Positions 42,295 to 49,323 of a stretch of 64,000 bases of DNA are shown one piece after another. The DNA is from Rhodanobacter sp. Root480. GTDB taxonomy: Bacteria > Pseudomonadota > Gammaproteobacteria > Xanthomonadales > Rhodanobacteraceae. How positions within the stretch are numbered: position 1 is the first letter of the stretch; each line of letters begins with the position of its first letter. Position numbers and translations under genes: made by a program. The stretch is from positions 186,449 to 250,448 of the forward strand of contig NZ_LMEX01000001.1 in NCBI RefSeq assembly GCF_001426645.1. The letters are read 5' to 3'. Below the pieces are notes generated by a model. That model searched no databases, was not told the origin of the DNA, and saw only the letters and a program-made list of their open reading frames with translations.

Positions 42295-42444
42295 CGACAG
42301 ATTCCTCGAATGATGGACGACAATCCCCAGAGTAACCCGCCGCGTGCGTCGCCGGCCACGTCGACGCGATAAAATACGCACTGCATCATCACCGGTTGTC
42401 ACCGTGAACCACACCTGCGAATTCCATCACCCCGGCGCCTGCGC

Positions 42445-43239
42445 ATGAGCGCGCCATCCTTTCCCGCCGAGCGTTTCGCCGGCGTCGAGCGCCTGTACGG
42501 CACGGGCAGTGTCGAGCGTTTTTCCGAGGCGCACGTCTGCGTGATCGGGGTGGGCGGCGTGGGGTCGTGGGCGGCGGAGGCGCTGGCGCGCAGCGGCGTG
42601 GGCCGGCTCACGCTGATCGACGCGGACGAGGTCTGCGTATCCAATACCAACCGCCAGCTGCATGCGCTGGATGGCGAATTCGGCAAGCCCAAGGTCGGCG
42701 TGATCGCGACGCGCGCGCATGCCATCAATCCCACGATCCGGCTGGAGGCGATCGAGCGTTTTCTCACGCCCTCCACGCTGGACGAGTTGCTCGACCGCGG
42801 CTACGACGTAGTGCTGGATGCCTGCGACGCGTTTCGCGTAAAGCTTGAGACCATCGCCTGGTGTCGCCGCCGCAAGCTGCCCATCGTCAGCGTGGGCTCG
42901 GCCGGCGGCCGTACCGACGCCACCCAGATCCGCGTGCGCGACCTGTCGCGCACCGAGCACGATGCGATGTTCAGCCTGATCCGCAAGAAGCTGCGCACGG
43001 ATTTCAATTTCCCCCGCAACCCTGATCGTTACTTCGGTGTTTCGGCCGTCTATTCATTGCAGAACGTGCAGTACCCGCAGCCGGATGGCAGCGTGTGTGG
43101 CACGCGTCCGCCCGGGGGCGACGCGATGAACCTGGCGTGCGGTGGCGGCTTGGGTGCGGCGACGCATGTCACCGGTACGTTTGCGTTTGCGGCGGTGGGG
43201 AAGGTGTTGGAGAAGCTGCTGGAAGGAAAATCGGGGTGA
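42445..43239 (+). CDS. tcdA: tRNA threonylcarbamoyladenosine dehydratase
   Basis: Turns t6A37 of ANN-decoding tRNAs into the cyclic form (ct6A), using ATP. 264 residues, E1-like fold, as E. coli TcdA/CsdL (268). CVIGVGGVGSWAAEALARSG (about 32-51) is the nucleotide loop; LIDADEVCVSNTNRQLHAL (about 58-76), VGSAGGRTDATQIRV and CGGGLGAATHVTGTFAFAA (about 233-251) are diagnostic. ATG preceded by weak GGCGCC. Confidence 0.94.
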   Translation: MSAPSFPAERFAGVERLYGTGSVERFSEAHVCVIGVGGVGSWAAEALARSGVGRLTLIDADEVCVSNTNRQLHALDGEFGKPKVGVIATRAHAINPTIRLEAIERFLTPSTLDELLDRGYDVVLDACDAFRVKLETIAWCRRRKLPIVSVGSAGGRTDATQIRVRDLSRTEHDAMFSLIRKKLRTDFNFPRNPDRYFGVSAVYSLQNVQYPQPDGSVCGTRPPGGDAMNLACGGGLGAATHVTGTFAFAAVGKVLEKLLEGKSG

Positions 43240-43267
43240 CGCTCGATACCGATGGATGGCGCGGACT

Positions 43268-43424
43268 ACCTCCTCTCCCCTGTGGGGAGAGGATTGAGGA
43301 GAGGGGCGGGTGCTTGCGGGGACGCTGATCGGCGAGGCTTTTCGGCGTCGTGATGCGCTTTGTTGCTGCTTCCCCGAGGCGTGTCCCCCTCTCCCTGCCC
43401 TCTCCCCGCAGGGGAGAGGGGTTA
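43268..43424. repeat. GGGGAGAGG-type intergenic hairpins (family B relatives)
   Basis: CCTCTCCCCTGTGGGGAGAGG (43270-43290) followed by GGAGAGGGGCGG, and CCCTCTCCCCGCAGGGGAGAGG (43398-43420). Between them is AT-richer spacer. Same general kind as the TTCTCCCGC hairpins. No gene. Confidence 0.65.
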
Positions 43425-43448
43425 CGGATTCTTTCGGCGCTGAGGCGC

Positions 43449-43747
43449 GGCTTCTTTTGGGAGCTGAGGCAAGCAAGCATCCATGCGGCGCTGCCCGTTC
43501 GGCATCCATGCTCACCTGGTGATGCCGCTGAAACTGCCACTGGTGGGTGGCTTCTTTTGGGAGCTGAGGCAAGCAGGCGTCCATGCGGCGCTGCCCGTTC
43601 GGCATCCATGCCTCACCTGGTGATGCCGCTGGAGCTGCTACTGGTAGATGGCTTTTTTGGGAGCTGAGGCAAGCAGGCGTCCATGCGGCGCTGCCCGTTC
43701 GGCATCCATGCCTCACCTGGTGATGCCGCTGAAACTGCCACTGGCAG
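43449..43747. repeat. Three tandem copies of a 100-base repeat
   Basis: Units start at 43449, 43549 and 43650 and are 100, 101 and about 98 bases long, all beginning GGCTTC(T)TTTGGGAGCTGAG. Each contains TCCATGCGGCGCTGCCCGTT and CGGCATCCATGC and ends GGTGATGCCGCTG-(AAACTGCC/GAGCTGCT)-ACTGG. The first copy is the most divergent near its middle (AAGCATCC for AGGCGTCC) and the second near its end. There is no unique spacer, so this is not a CRISPR array. It sits in the convergent gap between tcdA and phaB. Confidence 0.85.
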
Positions 43748-43768
43748 TTTCAAAGCGCGGCATCACCA
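43718..43768. repeat. Inverted repeat closing the tandem array at the phaB stop
   Basis: TGGTGATGCCGCTGAAACTGCC (43718-43739, 22 bases, shown in the pieces TGGTGATGCCGC and TGAAACTGCC) pairs with GGCAGTTTCA...GCGGCATCACCA (43743-43768), with a four-base bulge. The right arm covers the phaB stop codon. So the end of each repeat unit is an inverted copy of the phaB 3' end. It could work as a transcript terminator. Confidence 0.75.
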
Positions 43769-44503
43769 ACCCATGTAGTGTCCGCCGTTGATGGCCAGGT
43801 TGGCGCCGGTGATCCAGCTGGTTTCCTCGCCGGTGAGGAAGGCGACGGCGTGGGCGATTTCCTCGGGTTTGCCGAGGCGGCCCACCGGGATCTGCGCCAC
43901 GATCTTGGCGCGCACGTCTTCGGGCACGGCCATCACCATGTCGGTGCCCACGTAGCCGGGCGACACGGTGTTGACGGTGATGCCGAACTTCGCGTTTTCC
44001 TGCGCCAGCGAGATGGTGAAGCCGTGCATGCCGGCCTTGGCGGCGGCGTAGTTGGCCTGGCCGTACTGGCCCTTCTGGCCGTTGATGGAGCTGATCTGCA
44101 CGATGCGGCCCCATTTGCGTGCGCGCATGCCTTCGATCACCGGTCGGGTGACGTTGAAGCAGGCGTTCAAGTTGGTGTTCACCACGTCCATCCACTGCTG
44201 GTAGCTCATCTTGTGGAAGGTGGAGTCGCGCGTGATGCCCGCGTTGTTGACCAGGATTTCCACCGGGCCGCACTTTTCCTCGATGGCGCGGATCATCGCT
44301 TCGGAAGCCTGCGGGTCGCTGACGTCGCCGGGCACCAGGGTCACCTCGATGCCGTCGGCGGCCATCGCCTGGCGCCAGGTTTCGGCTTTCGCCGCGTCAC
44401 GGTAGTTGGTCACCACGCGATGACCCTGCCCGGCGAGGTAGCGCACGATCGCGCTGCCGATGCCGCCGGTGCCACCTGTAACCAATGCCGTGCGCTGCGT
44501 CAT
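43763..44503 (-). CDS. phaB: Acetoacetyl-CoA reductase
   Basis: Makes (R)-3-hydroxybutyryl-CoA from acetoacetyl-CoA with NADPH for polyhydroxybutyrate. 246 residues. GGTGGIGSAI (about 10-19), NNAGITRD (about 87-94) and the active-site ISSINGQKGQYGQANYAAAKAG (Ser 138-140 region, Tyr and Lys about 151/155; in pieces SSINGQKGQYGQ and NYAAAKAG) are typical; PGYVGTDM and the end HYMGW match PhaB rather than FabG. No phaA or phaC is adjacent. Confidence 0.92.
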   Translation of the reverse strand: MTQRTALVTGGTGGIGSAIVRYLAGQGHRVVTNYRDAAKAETWRQAMAADGIEVTLVPGDVSDPQASEAMIRAIEEKCGPVEILVNNAGITRDSTFHKMSYQQWMDVVNTNLNACFNVTRPVIEGMRARKWGRIVQISSINGQKGQYGQANYAAAKAGMHGFTISLAQENAKFGITVNTVSPGYVGTDMVMAVPEDVRAKIVAQIPVGRLGKPEEIAHAVAFLTGEETSWITGANLAINGGHYMGW

Positions 44504-44581
44504 TTCCTTTCTCCTGTAGGTGTACGCGATCGACGATGCCGGACGGCCACGTCGATGACTCCACTCTCCGCGATGGCAGAG

Positions 44582-45475
44582 TCATTCGCAACCATTTTCT
44601 ATGACGGTTTGGCCGTCCAGCCGCTGGTTGCGGCGGGGCAGGCGATCGGGATCGAACCGATCCAGCATGTTTGCCAGCAGCTCCTGAACCGTGCCCGCCG
44701 AGCCTGCCACCGGCAAGGCCAGGAAGCCCGCTGCGCTGCGCAGCGCGGGCAGCGGGTCGCCCGCATCCACCGGTAGCGCCTGCGTGGATTTGGACAATTT
44801 GCGACCGTCGGTATCCAGCACCAGCGGCAGGTGGCGATAGGCGGGCGTGGGCAAGCCCAGGCAGCGCTGCAACCAGATCTGCCGCGGCGTGGAATCGAGC
44901 AGGTCGTGGCCGCGCACCACCTCGGTGATCTGCTGGTCGGCATCGTCCACCACACAGGCAAGGTGATACGCATAGATGCCATCGGCGCGCCGTATCACGA
45001 AATCACCCACGTATTGGCGCAGGTTCTGCTGTTGCGGTCCCTGCAGTGCATCGTGAAAATGGATGTCGTCGTCGGGTACGCGCAGGCGCCATGCGGGCGC
45101 CACGCCGTCTTCGTGCGAGCTTGCACAACGGCCATCGCGATGGATGCCGCCGCTCGGCTCCAGCGCGCGCCGGCTGCACCAGCAGGGAAACAGCGCGCCG
45201 CTGGCTCGCAGTGTTTCGAACGCGGCATCGTAGGCGGCCAGCCGCTGCGACTGGAAAAGCGGCGGCGCATCCGCCAGCAGACCGAACGCGTGCAGCGTGT
45301 CGAGGATGTTCGTTGCCGCGCCGGACACTTCGCGCGGGGTGTCGATATCCTCGATCCGCACCAGCCAGTCGCCGCCAGCGTGGCGCGCGCAGAGCCAGCT
45401 GGCCAGCGCAGCGACCAGCGAACCAAAATGCAGGGGGCCAGTGGGCGAAGGGGCGAATCGGCCGCGATAGCTCAT
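44582..45475 (-). CDS. gluQ: Glutamyl-Q tRNA(Asp) synthetase
   Basis: Transfers activated Glu to queuosine 34 of tRNA-Asp. 297 residues, as E. coli GluQRS (308). It has only the catalytic half of GluRS: RFAPSPTGPLHFGSLVAALA (HIGH-like, about 6-25) and KLSKSTQ (KMSKS, about 231); FPCWCSRRALEPSG (about 99-112) is part of the zinc site. The anticodon-binding domain is missing, as expected. Confidence 0.93.
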   Translation of the reverse strand: MSYRGRFAPSPTGPLHFGSLVAALASWLCARHAGGDWLVRIEDIDTPREVSGAATNILDTLHAFGLLADAPPLFQSQRLAAYDAAFETLRASGALFPCWCSRRALEPSGGIHRDGRCASSHEDGVAPAWRLRVPDDDIHFHDALQGPQQQNLRQYVGDFVIRRADGIYAYHLACVVDDADQQITEVVRGHDLLDSTPRQIWLQRCLGLPTPAYRHLPLVLDTDGRKLSKSTQALPVDAGDPLPALRSAAGFLALPVAGSAGTVQELLANMLDRFDPDRLPRRNQRLDGQTVIENGCE

Positions 45476-45511
45476 CGGTACAGTTTATCGCCGCCGCGGC
45501 GTCATGCGCGC

Positions 45512-45540
45512 CTTGAAACCGAGGGCACCTGCCCCGATTT
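45512..45540 (+). promoter_or_regulatory. Sigma-32-type heat-shock promoter of htpG
   Basis: CTTGAA (45512-45517), 14-base spacer, CCCCGATTT (45532-45540). This closely matches the sigma-32 form CTTGAA-N13-15-CCCCATNT, with one mismatch. It lies about 95 bases before the htpG ATG, in the right direction. Confidence 0.75.
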
Positions 45541-45632
45541 CCCCAACCCTGTCCGCCGCACACCGCCGGCCGTTTCGGTGCCCCCGCGGCGGCAATCAAA
45601 CATGTCCATGTCCTACTGGAGTTGAGCCTGCA

Positions 45633-47504
45633 ATGAACGCACCCGCCACCGAAACCCGCAAGTTCGAAGCCGAAGTTGCCCAGGTCCTGCATCTGGTCAC
45701 GCACTCGCTTTACTCGCACAAGGAAATCTTCCTGCGCGAGCTGGTTTCCAACGCCTCCGACGCCTGCGACAAGCTGCGTTTCGAGTCGATCGCCAACCCC
45801 GAATTGTCGGCCGGCGACAGCGAGCTGCATATCGATGTGAGCTGGGACCCGCAGGCGCGCACCGTCACCGTGCGCGACAACGGCATCGGCATGAACCGCG
45901 ACGAGATCGTGGCCAACATCGGCACCATCGCCAGCTCCGGCACGCGCCGTTTCCTGGAAGCGATGTCGGGCGAGCAGAAGGCCGATGCGCGGCTGATCGG
46001 CCAGTTCGGCGTGGGCTTCTATTCCGCCTTCGTGGTGGCCGACAAGGTCACCGTGCTCAGCCGCCGCGCCGATGCGCCGGCTGGCGAGGGCGTGAAGTGG
46101 GAGAGTGACGGCAAGGGCGAATACTCGCTGGAACAGGTCGAACAGGCCGAGCGTGGTACCTCGGTCATCCTGCATCTGAAGGCCGACGAGGACGAGTTCC
46201 TGAAGCGCTGGCAGCTGCGCTCGCTGATCACCCGCTATTCCGATCACGTGGCCTTCCCGATCCGCATGCCGGTCGAGAAGGACGACCAGCCCACCGACGA
46301 GTGGGAAACCATCAACGCTGCGTCGGCGCTGTGGGCCAAGCCCAAGTCCGAGATCAGCGACGAGGATTACCAGAGCTTCTACAAATCCCTCGGCCACGAT
46401 TTCAACGACGCACTGGCCTGGACGCACAACCGCGTCGAGGGCAGCCAGAGCTTCACCACCTTGCTGTACCTGCCGTCGCAACCGCCGTTCGACCTGATGA
46501 TGGGCGGCCGCGATGAGCGCAAGGGACTCAAGCTCTACATCAAGCGCGTCTTCATCATGGACGCCGCCGAAGAACTGCTGCCGAACTACCTGCGCTTCGT
46601 GCGCGGCGTGGTCGACGCCGACGACCTGCCACTCAACGTCAGCCGCGAAATTCTGCAACACAACCGCCAGCTCGACCGCATCAAGGCCGCCTGCGTCAAG
46701 CGCGTGCTCGACCTGATCGAAAAGCTGGCCCGCGACGAGCCGGAAAAATTCCAGACGTTCTACAAGGCCTTCGGCAACACCCTCAAGGAAGGCATCAGCG
46801 AAGACGCCAACAACCGCGAGCGCATCGCCAAGCTGCTGCGCTTCGCCTCCACCAAGGGTGAGGGCACCGCGCAGAACGTCTCGCTGGACGACTACATCGG
46901 CCGCATGGCGATCGGTCAGGACGCGATCTGGTACATCACCGCCGACAGCTACGCTGCCGCCTTCGGCAGCCCGCAGCTGGAAGCGTTCAAGGCCAAGGAC
47001 ATCGAAGTGTTGCTGATGTCCGACCGTATCGACGAATGGATGATCGGCAGCTTGAGCGAGTACGAAGGCAAGAAGCTGAAGAGCGTGGCCAAGGGCGACG
47101 TGCCTTTGGATGAGGCCGACAAGAAAAAGCAGGAAGAGGCGACCAAGGAAGCCGAGCCGCTGTTGAAGAAGCTGAAGGATCTGCTGGGTGATCGCGTGGG
47201 CGAGGTAAAGGTGTCCGCACGCCTGACGGATTCGCCGTCATGCCTGGCGTTGAGCGATTACGAAATGGCTCCGCATCTGGCCCGCCTGCTGCGCGAAGCC
47301 GGGCAGGAAATGCCGGAATCCAAGCCGACGCTGGAGATCAATCCGCAGCACGCGCTGGTCAAGCGGGTCGAGACGGAGGGCGACGAGGCCAAGGCGAAAG
47401 ACCTGGCCACCTTGCTGCTGGAGCAGGCGGAGATTTCGGCCGGCGCGCAGTTGCCTGACCCGGCCGCGTTTGTGCAGCGGATGAATCGGGTGTTGCTGGG
47501 GTAG
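45633..47504 (+). CDS. htpG: Chaperone HtpG (bacterial Hsp90)
   Basis: 623 residues, homodimeric ATP-dependent chaperone in the cytosol. GHKL ATPase (about 1-220) with LVSNASDACDKLRF, VRDNGIGMNRDE and QFGVGFYSAF; the middle domain has GVVDADDLPLNVSREIL(Q) (about 330-350); the C-terminal dimer domain ends at VLLG. An upstream in-frame stretch is not used: MNAPATETRKFEAEV is the family start, following a TGGAG. A perfect terminator follows the stop. Confidence 0.96.
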   Translation: MNAPATETRKFEAEVAQVLHLVTHSLYSHKEIFLRELVSNASDACDKLRFESIANPELSAGDSELHIDVSWDPQARTVTVRDNGIGMNRDEIVANIGTIASSGTRRFLEAMSGEQKADARLIGQFGVGFYSAFVVADKVTVLSRRADAPAGEGVKWESDGKGEYSLEQVEQAERGTSVILHLKADEDEFLKRWQLRSLITRYSDHVAFPIRMPVEKDDQPTDEWETINAASALWAKPKSEISDEDYQSFYKSLGHDFNDALAWTHNRVEGSQSFTTLLYLPSQPPFDLMMGGRDERKGLKLYIKRVFIMDAAEELLPNYLRFVRGVVDADDLPLNVSREILQHNRQLDRIKAACVKRVLDLIEKLARDEPEKFQTFYKAFGNTLKEGISEDANNRERIAKLLRFASTKGEGTAQNVSLDDYIGRMAIGQDAIWYITADSYAAAFGSPQLEAFKAKDIEVLLMSDRIDEWMIGSLSEYEGKKLKSVAKGDVPLDEADKKKQEEATKEAEPLLKKLKDLLGDRVGEVKVSARLTDSPSCLALSDYEMAPHLARLLREAGQEMPESKPTLEINPQHALVKRVETEGDEAKAKDLATLLLEQAEISAGAQLPDPAAFVQRMNRVLLG

Positions 47505-47524
47505 GCGCATCGCGCCTGCCAACG

Positions 47525-47554
47525 AAAAGCCCGCCATCGGCGGGCTTTTTTTTT
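47525..47554 (+). terminator. Intrinsic terminator of htpG
   Basis: AAAAGCCCGCC / GGCGGGCTTTT stem, ATC loop, then a T tract of eight or more. Almost symmetrical, so it could also serve the convergent gene. Confidence 0.93.
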
Positions 47555-47587
47555 CTCTGCGGGAGTTATCCCGGATGCAAGCCAACC

Positions 47588-48130
47588 CTACCGGGTGGGA
47601 CGCGATGGCGCGGGATGCGAAGCGTTCCGGATCGGTGGCGGCAACTGGCGAACAGGAATGGGTTGGGGACGGAAACCGGCTCGATAATGGCTGAACTCGA
47701 AGAGCCTGCGATTCCTTTGATGGTCCCGGTTGGCCAGCGCCAAACGGTGCCCGTCGATGTGCACCCAATGCCAAGAGCCCGCGGGCACCGGCTTGGTGGA
47801 GATGTAGGCGAAAATGGCATCGTAGTCGCCCTCGGTGCGGGGCGAGGTCTGCAAGGAAACATTGATGATGGCCTGGCTGGCCATCGGGTGGCCGTGGCGA
47901 TCGGTCGCCGGTTTGCTGACCATTTCGGCCAGATTCTTCCTCAACAGGCGGTCGAGTTGCGGCGAGAGTTTCGTGGCGGGCGAGGCATCGGTGACTCTGC
48001 CTTGCGCATCCACCTGCACCAGCACGGGCAGGATCGCGGAAGGGAACTCGTTGAGCGGTTGGGTGGAGGCCGTGGCGGCACCGCCGGTGGCCAGCAGGGT
48101 GAAAAGGGCGAGTGGGAGTAACGGTTTCAT
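47588..48130 (-). CDS. Exported protein with TonB-C-terminus-like domain
   Basis: 180 residues. Signal peptide MKPLLPLALFTLLATGGAATA. The centre (about 30-100) reads ILPVLVQVDAQGRVTDASPATKLSPQL, which resembles the VxVDxxGxVxxAxV pattern of TonB C-terminal domains, but the usual WrFxP ending is not obvious. The last 60 residues are Arg/Pro-rich. Not a full TonB (no membrane helix plus Pro-rich linker). Likely periplasmic; role unknown. Divergent from the GST-like gene. Confidence 0.62.
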   Translation of the reverse strand: MKPLLPLALFTLLATGGAATASTQPLNEFPSAILPVLVQVDAQGRVTDASPATKLSPQLDRLLRKNLAEMVSKPATDRHGHPMASQAIINVSLQTSPRTEGDYDAIFAYISTKPVPAGSWHWVHIDGHRLALANRDHQRNRRLFEFSHYRAGFRPQPIPVRQLPPPIRNASHPAPSRPTR

Positions 48131-48227
48131 GGACCCTCCGGGGAGCCGGGTGTTGCCATGACCATGGGATGAATCATCCCGGCTGCAGTGGTTACTTTCC
48201 TCCCGGCCGGCGCTCAAGTCAACGGAG

Positions 48228-48247
48228 GCGCCGGTGGCCACCGGCGC
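48228..48247. promoter_or_regulatory. Perfect 20-base palindrome between divergent genes
   Basis: GCGCCGGTGGCCACCGGCGC, with no central spacer. It lies 57-76 bases before the GST-like ATG at 48304 and about 100 bases before the divergent exported-protein ATG. It may be a dimer operator or a GC-rich hairpin; no known binding site is recognised. Confidence 0.4.
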
Positions 48248-48303
48248 GTTCTCGGGTTTCGGACAACGTCCCTGCTGACATGCTTCCCCTAGCGAGCACC
48301 GCC

Positions 48304-49041
48304 ATGTCCGATTCCAGCATCACCTTGTACGTTACCCGCGCCGCCTTTGAGTTGCCGGACACCAGCCCCTTCGTGATCAAGACCGAGGTGCAGCTGAAAA
48401 TGGCCGGGCTGGCGTACGGGCGGGTGCCGATGATTCCGCCACAGGCGCCTTTGGGGAAGTTGCCCTTCATCGACGATCACGGCGAGGTGGTGAGCGATTC
48501 CACCTTCATCCGCGCCCATGTCGAACGCAAATACGGGGTCGATCTGGATGCGGGCCTGGATGCGCGCCAGCGGGCGCAGGCGTGGGCGATCGAGCGCCTG
48601 CTCGAGGATCATCTTTACTTTGCGATGGTCTGGTTCCGCTGGATCGATCCGGACAATTTCGCCAAGGGGCCGGCCCGGTTCGCCGACAGCGTGCCCGAGC
48701 CGCAGCGCGCGCAACGACGCGAGCAGATGCAGGCTGGCAAGCGCGCCGAACTGCACGCGCAAGGTATCGGTCGACACAGCCCGGAAGGGATTGCCGCGCT
48801 CGGCGTGCGTTCGATCGATGCCTTGGCAGCGTTGCTGGGAGAGCAGCCGTATTTCATGGACACCTCACCCAGCGGTGTGGATGCCACGGCGCTGGGCGTT
48901 CTGGCCGGCGTGCTCACGCCTTTCTTCGATACGCCACTGCAGCGTGCGGCAGCAGCCCATCCGAATCTGGGGGAATACGTCGCGCGGATGATGCAGCGCT
49001 ATTACCCGGCGCACGTCTGGCCCGTGCGCGGACCCCGATAG
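48304..49041 (+). CDS. Glutathione S-transferase-like (metaxin/Tom37-type) protein
   Basis: 245 residues. N-terminal thioredoxin-like part (about 1-75) with SPFVIKTEVQLKMAGLAYGR and LGKLPFIDDHGEVVSDSTFI (about 51-70), which is the GSH-site Pro-Phe-Ile and Glu-Ser of GSTs; helical C-terminal part with SIDALAALLGEQPYFMDTSPSGVDATALG (in pieces LLGEQPYFMDT and SGVDATALGVLAG). This resembles the Tom37/FAXC GST subfamily found in proteobacteria. Enzymatic activity is uncertain. The start at MSDSSITLYV is chosen; a possible ATG lies eight codons upstream. Confidence 0.83.
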   Translation: MSDSSITLYVTRAAFELPDTSPFVIKTEVQLKMAGLAYGRVPMIPPQAPLGKLPFIDDHGEVVSDSTFIRAHVERKYGVDLDAGLDARQRAQAWAIERLLEDHLYFAMVWFRWIDPDNFAKGPARFADSVPEPQRAQRREQMQAGKRAELHAQGIGRHSPEGIAALGVRSIDALAALLGEQPYFMDTSPSGVDATALGVLAGVLTPFFDTPLQRAAAAHPNLGEYVARMMQRYYPAHVWPVRGPR

Positions 49042-49232
49042 CGTTCGCCGCTAGCCGACGGTTGCACGGCCTGCGGCGTCTCACCCCACCTTCAAGTGAC
49101 CCTCCGCCGCCCGTAGTGACGCACGCATGCCGTATCTCTGAGTGGACGGCTTTACGGCTGGACGGCGACATGGCGTGCGGGGAATCACTCGCACAGTGCT
49201 ACCGGGCGGCCGACGTTCCCACGCGCATATTC

Positions 49233-49250
49233 ATGATAGAAAACTATCAT
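49233..49250. promoter_or_regulatory. 18-base palindrome upstream of the receptor cluster
   Basis: ATGATAGAAAACTATCAT: arms ATGATAG and CTATCAT around AAAA. It directly abuts the candidate -35 that follows. AT-rich and symmetrical, it is a good candidate operator for a regulator of the receptor operon, perhaps the RpiR protein at its end. Confidence 0.55.
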
Positions 49251-49276
49251 TGACTTTCAAATGATAACAAGATAAC
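49250..49276 (+). promoter_or_regulatory. Candidate promoter of the receptor-hydrolase-epimerase-POT cluster
   Basis: TTGACT (49250-49255), then 15 bases, then GATAAC (49271-49276); TAACAC one step on gives 17-base spacing. The -35 is strong, the -10 moderate. It lies about 50 bases before the ATG of the TonB-dependent receptor. Confidence 0.5.
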
Positions 49277-49323
49277 ACTGCACCCGTGGATTGTCCTTCA
49301 ACGACCATCACGGGGAGTACGTC

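Noticed and set aside
43054..43716. Long minus-strand frame through the tandem repeats and the tcdA 3' end
   Set aside because: Its protein is just the repeat translated three times with frame changes, and it is antisense to tcdA.
43449..43747. Possible CRISPR array
   Set aside because: The 100-base units are contiguous with no unique spacers and there are no cas genes.
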